Shown: piece by piece, positions 6,212-8,281 of the stretch
Layout of the letters: every line of letters begins with the position of its first letter
Position numbering within the stretch: position 1 is the first letter of the stretch
From: Phycisphaerales bacterium
Lineage (GTDB): Bacteria; Planctomycetota; Phycisphaerae; Tepidisphaerales; Tepidisphaeraceae
Direction of reading: 5' to 3'
Length of the DNA stretch: 8,281 nucleotides
Assembly: GCA_028288905.1 (NCBI GenBank)
Contig: JAQGHJ010000494.1
Location: 1 to 8,281 of the forward strand
Notes under the pieces: generated by a model
Database searches by the model: none
The model's input: the letters and a program-made list of their open reading frames with translations, nothing else
Told to the model about the DNA's origin: nothing
Made by a program: the position numbers and the translations under genes

Positions 6212-8131
6212 ATGCCCACCGACCAATCGGACCCCGCGGCTGCCCCCCTCACCCCGTCCCACCCCCCGCCGCCGTTCCGCAAACTTCGAGCGTTCGCGTT
6301 CGACCCCGCCCTGTCGACTGAGCTCGGCATGGCCGGCCTCAACGAGGTGACATTGAAGGTGCCGTGGGAGCCGCTCGCCGCCGGCCCGATCGGCGAGTAC
6401 CTAGAGGTGGTCGACCGCGACCCGGCCAGCGGGGCGTTCTACGCCCCCGTCGACCTAAACGACCCGTCGCTGCTCGCCCAGGACGGGTTGCCGCCGGCCG
6501 AGGGCGTGCCGCAGTTCCACCAGCAAATGGCGTACGCCGTCGTCATGCGGACGATCGCGACCTTCGAGCGGGCGCTCGGCCGGCCCGTGCTCTGGTCCCC
6601 GCGGTTCGTCCGCGGGGCGGATCGCGAGATCAAGGAGCGGCGGTACGTCCCCCGCCTCCGCGTCTACCCGCACGCCCTGCGGGAAGCGAACGCGTACTAC
6701 AGCCCGGACAAGAAGGCCCTGCTGTTCGGCTACTTCCCGGCATCGATGACGAGCCCGGGCCGCAACCTGCCGGGCGGGCTCGTGTTCTCGTGCCTCTCAC
6801 ACGACGTGGTGGCCCACGAGGCGACGCACGCGATTCTCGACGGGCTGCACCGGCGGTACATCGACGACAGCAACCCGGACGCGCTGGCGTTCCACGAGGC
6901 GTTCGCCGACGTCGTCGCGCTGTTCCAGCACTTCGGGTTCCCCGAGGCCGTCCGCCACCAGGTCGCCCGCACCCGCGGCGACCTCGGGCGACAGAACCTG
7001 CTCGGCGAGCTCGCCCAGCAGTTCGGGCAGGCGATCGGCATGCACGGGTCCCTCCGAAGCGCGATCACGGACGCACCCGACCCTTTAGCGTACGAGGCGG
7101 CGCGGGAGCCACACGCCCGCGGGGCGATCTTGGTGGCCGCGTTGTTCGACGCGTTCCTGGCGATTTATCGGTCCCGCACGGCCGACCTGCTGCGGATCTA
7201 CACCGGCGGAACCGGGGTGCTGCCGGCCGGCGACCTGCACCCGGACCTAGTGAACCGGCTGGCGAACGAGGCGAGCAAGGCGGCCGCCCACGTGCTGAAC
7301 ATGTGCGTCCGGGCGACCGACTACTGCCCGCCGGTCGACGTCACGTTCGGCGACTACCTGCGGGCGCTCGTGACGGCCGACGAAAACCTCGTCCCGGACG
7401 ACGACCTGAACTACCGGGCGGCCGTGATCGAGGCGTTCCGCGGGCGGGGCATCTACCCGGCGGACGTACGGTCACTGTCGGCCGACAGCCTGCGGTGGCG
7501 GCCGCCGAACGTCCCGGTGCCGGTCGACCGGATGCCGCCGCTAGAGCTCGGGCTGCCGCCGACCCGGGCCGAGGCGTTCCGCCGGAACGACGCGAACTGC
7601 TTTCGGCTCTGGAAGGATTGGCTCAAGTCCGGGGCGGTGTCGGTCGAGGCCGCGGCCGGCATGGGTCTCGCCCTGTCGGCTGACGCTCCGCAGACCATCG
7701 ACCGGAGCCGAGTCGACGGGCTGCCGAAGGTGGAGGTCCACGCCGTCCGCCCCGCCCGCCGCGTCGGGCCGGACGGGCAGCAGGTGACAGACCTGATCGT
7801 CGAGATCACCCAGCGCCGCCGCGGCTACCTCGACCTAGCCCTCCAACGCCGAGCCGACGCCGGGGATGAATCGACGCAGCCGGCCGAGCCCGATTTCTGG
7901 TTCCGCGGCGGGTGTGCCTTGCTGGTCGACCTGGTTACCCGCCGGGCGCGGTTCTGCATCACCAAAAGCATCCTGAGCGAGAACCGGCTCCAGCGGCAGC
8001 GCCGACACTTGTCGCCATCAGACGAGGACGAAGCCGAGGGCGGCGGCGGCCGGGCGCTGCGGGCGATGTACTTCGGCGCGGGCGGGGGGCGGACGAACGA
8101 GCCGTTCGCGATGCTGCACCGGGCGTACTGA
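6212..8131 (+). CDS. Thermolysin-like (M4-type) gluzincin metallopeptidase with C-terminal domain of unknown function
   Basis: A 639-residue predicted zinc peptidase. The zinc motif H202-E-A-T-H206 lies in DVVAHEATHAILD. The third ligand is probably E229 in HEAFADVVAL, with D233 four residues on, as in the E-x-x-x-D of thermolysin. NAYYSPDKKALLFGYF-like sequence (160-175) matches the strand before the active-site helix in M4 enzymes, and EPHARGAILVAALFDAF (299-315) aligns with the thermolysin segment holding the transition-state His (H301 here). Unlike secreted M4 enzymes it has no signal peptide and no recognisable FTP/PepSY propeptide; the roughly 25 N-terminal residues are proline-rich. 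Residues about 440-639 are not recognised; they contain predicted strands (TDLIVEITQRRRGY, FRGGCALLVDLVTRRARFCI) and an acidic-glycine stretch near 602-613. Second gene after the patatin; an intracellular role is inferred. Confidence 0.82.
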   Translation: MPTDQSDPAAAPLTPSHPPPPFRKLRAFAFDPALSTELGMAGLNEVTLKVPWEPLAAGPIGEYLEVVDRDPASGAFYAPVDLNDPSLLAQDGLPPAEGVPQFHQQMAYAVVMRTIATFERALGRPVLWSPRFVRGADREIKERRYVPRLRVYPHALREANAYYSPDKKALLFGYFPASMTSPGRNLPGGLVFSCLSHDVVAHEATHAILDGLHRRYIDDSNPDALAFHEAFADVVALFQHFGFPEAVRHQVARTRGDLGRQNLLGELAQQFGQAIGMHGSLRSAITDAPDPLAYEAAREPHARGAILVAALFDAFLAIYRSRTADLLRIYTGGTGVLPAGDLHPDLVNRLANEASKAAAHVLNMCVRATDYCPPVDVTFGDYLRALVTADENLVPDDDLNYRAAVIEAFRGRGIYPADVRSLSADSLRWRPPNVPVPVDRMPPLELGLPPTRAEAFRRNDANCFRLWKDWLKSGAVSVEAAAGMGLALSADAPQTIDRSRVDGLPKVEVHAVRPARRVGPDGQQVTDLIVEITQRRRGYLDLALQRRADAGDESTQPAEPDFWFRGGCALLVDLVTRRARFCITKSILSENRLQRQRRHLSPSDEDEAEGGGGRALRAMYFGAGGGRTNEPFAMLHRAY

Positions 8132-8169
8132 CCGGCGACGCGTCGGAAGGTCAGCGGCGTGCCCCTGGT

Positions 8170-8274
8170 GGCATGGGCGTCCCGCCCAAGCTCGGGCGAA
8201 CGGCCGTGGCGGGATGGGAAGTGGGAGCCCACGTTGCCGCTCGCCGGCCACGGCATGGGCGGGACGCCCATGCC
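8170..8274. repeat. Inverted pair of 19-nt repeats after the peptidase gene
   Basis: GGCATGGGCGTCCCGCCCA (8170-8188) recurs as its exact reverse complement at 8256-8274, separated by 67 bases. Inner arms CCGTGGC (8204-8210) and GCCACGG (8247-8253) also match. Each copy is itself partly palindromic (TGGGCG/CGCCCA). The arrangement resembles REP-type palindromic elements or a very small non-coding element with inverted ends, and it could also end transcription from both sides. Confidence 0.65.
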
Positions 8275-8275
8275 G
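8251..8275 (+). terminator. 11-bp palindromic hairpin; terminator-like or REP-like
   Basis: CGGCATGGGCG (8251-8261) and CGCCCATGCCG (8265-8275) form a perfect 11-bp stem with the loop GGA, about 120 bases past the peptidase stop codon. No T tract is visible before the window ends at 8281. It is part of the inverted repeat pair, so it may be a repeat element that also serves as a terminator. Confidence 0.5.
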
Positions 8276-8281
8276 CGAGCG

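Overview
The window is very GC-rich, with G or C at most third codon positions. The minus-strand secreted protein carries an N-terminal FEPLEGRRLF motif of the LEPR-XLL type that planctomycetes place on exported proteins. It is joined to a choice-of-anchor-D-like domain, a proline tract and a carbohydrate-binding-like module. This points to a planctomycete, probably of the Gemmata group; the assignment is inference from motifs and composition.

Layout. Positions 1-492 hold no gene I can support, but contain two hairpins, one of them a long 69-nt hairpin at 380-448. Positions 493-2199 (minus strand) encode a 568-residue LEPR-XLL surface or secreted protein. A divergent spacer (2200-2475) with a 10-bp inverted repeat separates it from a plus-strand series: glucokinase glk (2476-3498), a cytoplasmic beta-lactamase-like serine hydrolase (3572-4726), a patatin-like phospholipase (4931-6130) and an HExxH gluzincin metallopeptidase resembling thermolysin (6212-8131). 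The last 150 bases carry a pair of inverted 19-nt repeat copies, the second of which is an 11-bp palindromic hairpin.

How the genes relate. glk and the serine hydrolase are 73 bp apart and may be cotranscribed; neither has an obvious Shine-Dalgarno sequence. After them come stem-loops and a markedly AT-rich island (about 4779-4852) with a perfect TTGACA -35 box and an imperfect dyad. This island appears to drive a separate two-gene unit, patatin plus peptidase, in which both genes have good ribosome binding sites. That pair is the most interesting part of the window: a lipid hydrolase and a metallopeptidase, both without signal peptides, under their own promoter. They could form an intracellular lipase/protease effector or turnover module, but nothing in the sequence proves a defence role and no sensor gene is visible.
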